Positions 13,255 to 14,493 of a stretch of 14,493 nt of DNA are shown here, piece by piece. The stretch is from the NCBI GenBank assembly GCA_039182965.1, contig JBCDBW010000111.1:1-14493 (forward strand), given 5' to 3'. The notes under the pieces were generated by a model. That model was not told the DNA's origin, ran no database searches, and saw only the letters and a list, made by a program, of their open reading frames with translations. Positions within the stretch are counted from its first letter, which is position 1, and the number at the start of each line of letters is the position of its first letter. The position numbers and the translations under genes are program-made. Source of the stretch: JBCDBW01 sp039182965 (lineage in GTDB: Bacteria; Verrucomicrobiota; Verrucomicrobiia; Verrucomicrobiales; DEV007).

Positions 13255-14490
13255 ATGATTGGATTGCGTTTTTTTGGGCTGAAGATGGTGGGGGTGTGTT
13301 TGGGGGTGGCTTGGTTTGGATTGGTGGGGGTTCGGGGTGATTGGTTGGGGTTTCGGGGGCCGAATGCGGGCGGCGTTGCTTTGGGTGGGGGCGAGTTGTT
13401 ACCGGAGCACTTGGAGGGGGAAGTGTCTTGGGAAGCGGATTTACCGGGTCGTGGTCTGTCGAGTCCGGTAATAGTTGGGGACCGGGTGTTTGTGACTGCG
13501 GCGAGTGGGCCGCAGCAGGAGGAACTGCACGTATTGTGTTTTGATGCCGGGGGTGGCGAGAAAATTTGGGAGCGGCGGTTTTGGGCATCAGGTCGGACGA
13601 TGAGTCACAAGAAGACTTGTGTAGCAGCGCCGACGCCGGTGAGTGACGGAGAGCGGATTTACGCTCTGTTTTCATCGAATGACCTAGTGTGTTTGGATTT
13701 GGATGGGAATTTGGTTTGGCTGCGGGGTTTGATGATGGATTATCCGAACGCGAGCAACAGCTTGGGTTTAGCGACATCGCCGGTGATCGCAGGAGACACC
13801 CTCGTTGTGCAGATTGAGAATGACAGCGACTCCTTTGCGGCTGGCATTGATTTGGCGACGGGGGAAAACAAGTGGCGCGTGGCGCGAACAAAGAAAGCGA
13901 ACTGGTCTTCGCCGGTGGTAATGCGCGACGGTGCGTCAGGGGAAGAGCGGGTGGTGCTTCAGGGAAGTGCCGGGGTGTCCGTTGTTCTTCCTGACACGGG
14001 GGAAGTGGAATGGGAGTTTGGGGAAGGGGCTGCCACAATTCCATCGAGCGGATTGGGGGCAACAGGAGATGTGATTTATGTGCCCTCGAACGGCTTGGCG
14101 GCCTTGCAGCGGGGACCTGAGGGGAACACTGCACAAACGATTTGGCAGGCTTCTGAGTTGCGGCCGGGGACGGCGAGTCCGATCGAATTGGGTGGGAGGG
14201 TTTATGTTGTGAATAATCTGGGTGTGTTGGCGTGTGCTGATGCAGCGACGGGGGAGCGATTGTGGCGGCTGCGATTAAAAGGGCCGTTTAGCGGGTCACC
14301 TGTGGCTGCAGGGGAGCGGTTGTATTTTTTTAATGAGCGTGGGATTGGGCAGGTGGTGGATTTATCTGGTGATGAGGGGAAGGTGGTAGGGGAAGTGGAT
14401 TTGGGAGAGGCGATCTTAGGGACAGCGGCGATAGCGGATGGGGGTGTTTTCATTCGGAGTGATGGGCATTTGTGGCGGTTTGGGGGCTAG
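13255..14490 (+). CDS. Secreted PQQ-like beta-propeller repeat protein
   Basis: The product is 411 residues and complete. A signal peptide (hydrophobic 12-26, ending GVRG) precedes DWLGFRGPNAGGVA (29-42), the typical opening of PVC outer-membrane or periplasmic PQQ-type propellers. Blades follow the pattern SPVIVGDRVFVTAAS, LHVLCFDAGGGEKIWERRFW, TPVSDGERIYALFSSNDLVC, LDLDGNLVWLRG, TSPVIAGDTLVVQIEND, GIDLATGENKWRV, SSPVVMRDG, and SGSPVAAGERLYFFNERG. These are variants of the W-x-x-x-(L/x)-G and AxDxxTGxxxW repeat. PQQ cofactor-ligand residues are not evident, so this is probably a structural or protein-interaction propeller such as BamB-like or a sugar-enzyme accessory. The heptad repeat lies at its start and the HEAT-like gene just upstream. 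G/T-ending codons predominate. The stop TAG is three bases from the window end. Confidence 0.88.
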   Translation: MIGLRFFGLKMVGVCLGVAWFGLVGVRGDWLGFRGPNAGGVALGGGELLPEHLEGEVSWEADLPGRGLSSPVIVGDRVFVTAASGPQQEELHVLCFDAGGGEKIWERRFWASGRTMSHKKTCVAAPTPVSDGERIYALFSSNDLVCLDLDGNLVWLRGLMMDYPNASNSLGLATSPVIAGDTLVVQIENDSDSFAAGIDLATGENKWRVARTKKANWSSPVVMRDGASGEERVVLQGSAGVSVVLPDTGEVEWEFGEGAATIPSSGLGATGDVIYVPSNGLAALQRGPEGNTAQTIWQASELRPGTASPIELGGRVYVVNNLGVLACADAATGERLWRLRLKGPFSGSPVAAGERLYFFNERGIGQVVDLSGDEGKVVGEVDLGEAILGTAAIADGGVFIRSDGHLWRFGG

Positions 14491-14493
14491 GAC

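Noticed and set aside
13220..14134. Minus-strand frame of 304 codons opposite the PQQ-like gene
   Set aside because: Ser/Pro/His-rich translation of the complement of a well-supported propeller gene.

Overview
This window looks like chromosomal DNA from a moderately GC-rich bacterium, most likely of the PVC group and probably Verrucomicrobiota. The clues are a DUF1080 (3-keto-disaccharide hydrolase/LamG-like) gene remnant, a secreted PQQ-type beta-propeller beginning with an FRGPN motif, a secreted HEAT-like/galactose-binding-like protein, a membrane protein starting with an NPYEAP-type N-terminus, and frequent starts without a clear Shine-Dalgarno site. The phylum is inferred from gene content; no rRNA or other marker is present.

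Layout. (1) Positions 1-2321 hold a small stress-type neighbourhood. It has the N-terminal part of a universal stress protein (minus, cut by the window edge), a 38-residue single-pass membrane microprotein, a pyridoxamine-5'-phosphate-oxidase-like general stress protein (plus), a DUF4404 protein (minus) and a complete ATP-binding-type UspA (plus). (2) Positions 2378-9537 are a tightly packed minus-strand operon, read in the order RDD membrane protein, SpoIIM-family (DUF95) membrane protein, DUF4129 membrane protein, DUF4350 lipoprotein, MoxR AAA+ ATPase, an undescribed 53-residue basic protein, and DUF58 (vWA-like). Most junctions overlap by 4 or 11 bases or abut. This is the known MoxR-DUF58-DUF4129-DUF4350-RDD-SpoIIM type of cluster, a probable membrane-associated AAA+/vWA chaperone system. 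The new element is the microprotein wedged exactly between MoxR and DUF58. (3) Positions 9706-10227 encode a small three-helix membrane protein, probably DUF5362, followed by a terminator-like hairpin. (4) Positions 10366-11884 (minus) hold an unrecognised two-TM/helical protein and a decayed DUF1080 gene carrying two mutually compensating frameshifts and an early stop. (5) Positions 12030-14490 (plus) are a two-gene unit encoding exported proteins: a HEAT-like protein with a C-terminal jelly-roll-like region, and a PQQ-like beta-propeller.

Features that cut across genes. G-rich heptad repeats sit just upstream of two plus-strand genes (9706 and 13255). The plus strand is G-rich over C whichever strand is coding, so plus-strand genes use G/T-ending codons and minus-strand genes use many C-ending codons. 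No tRNA, rRNA, CRISPR array, transposase or integrase was seen.
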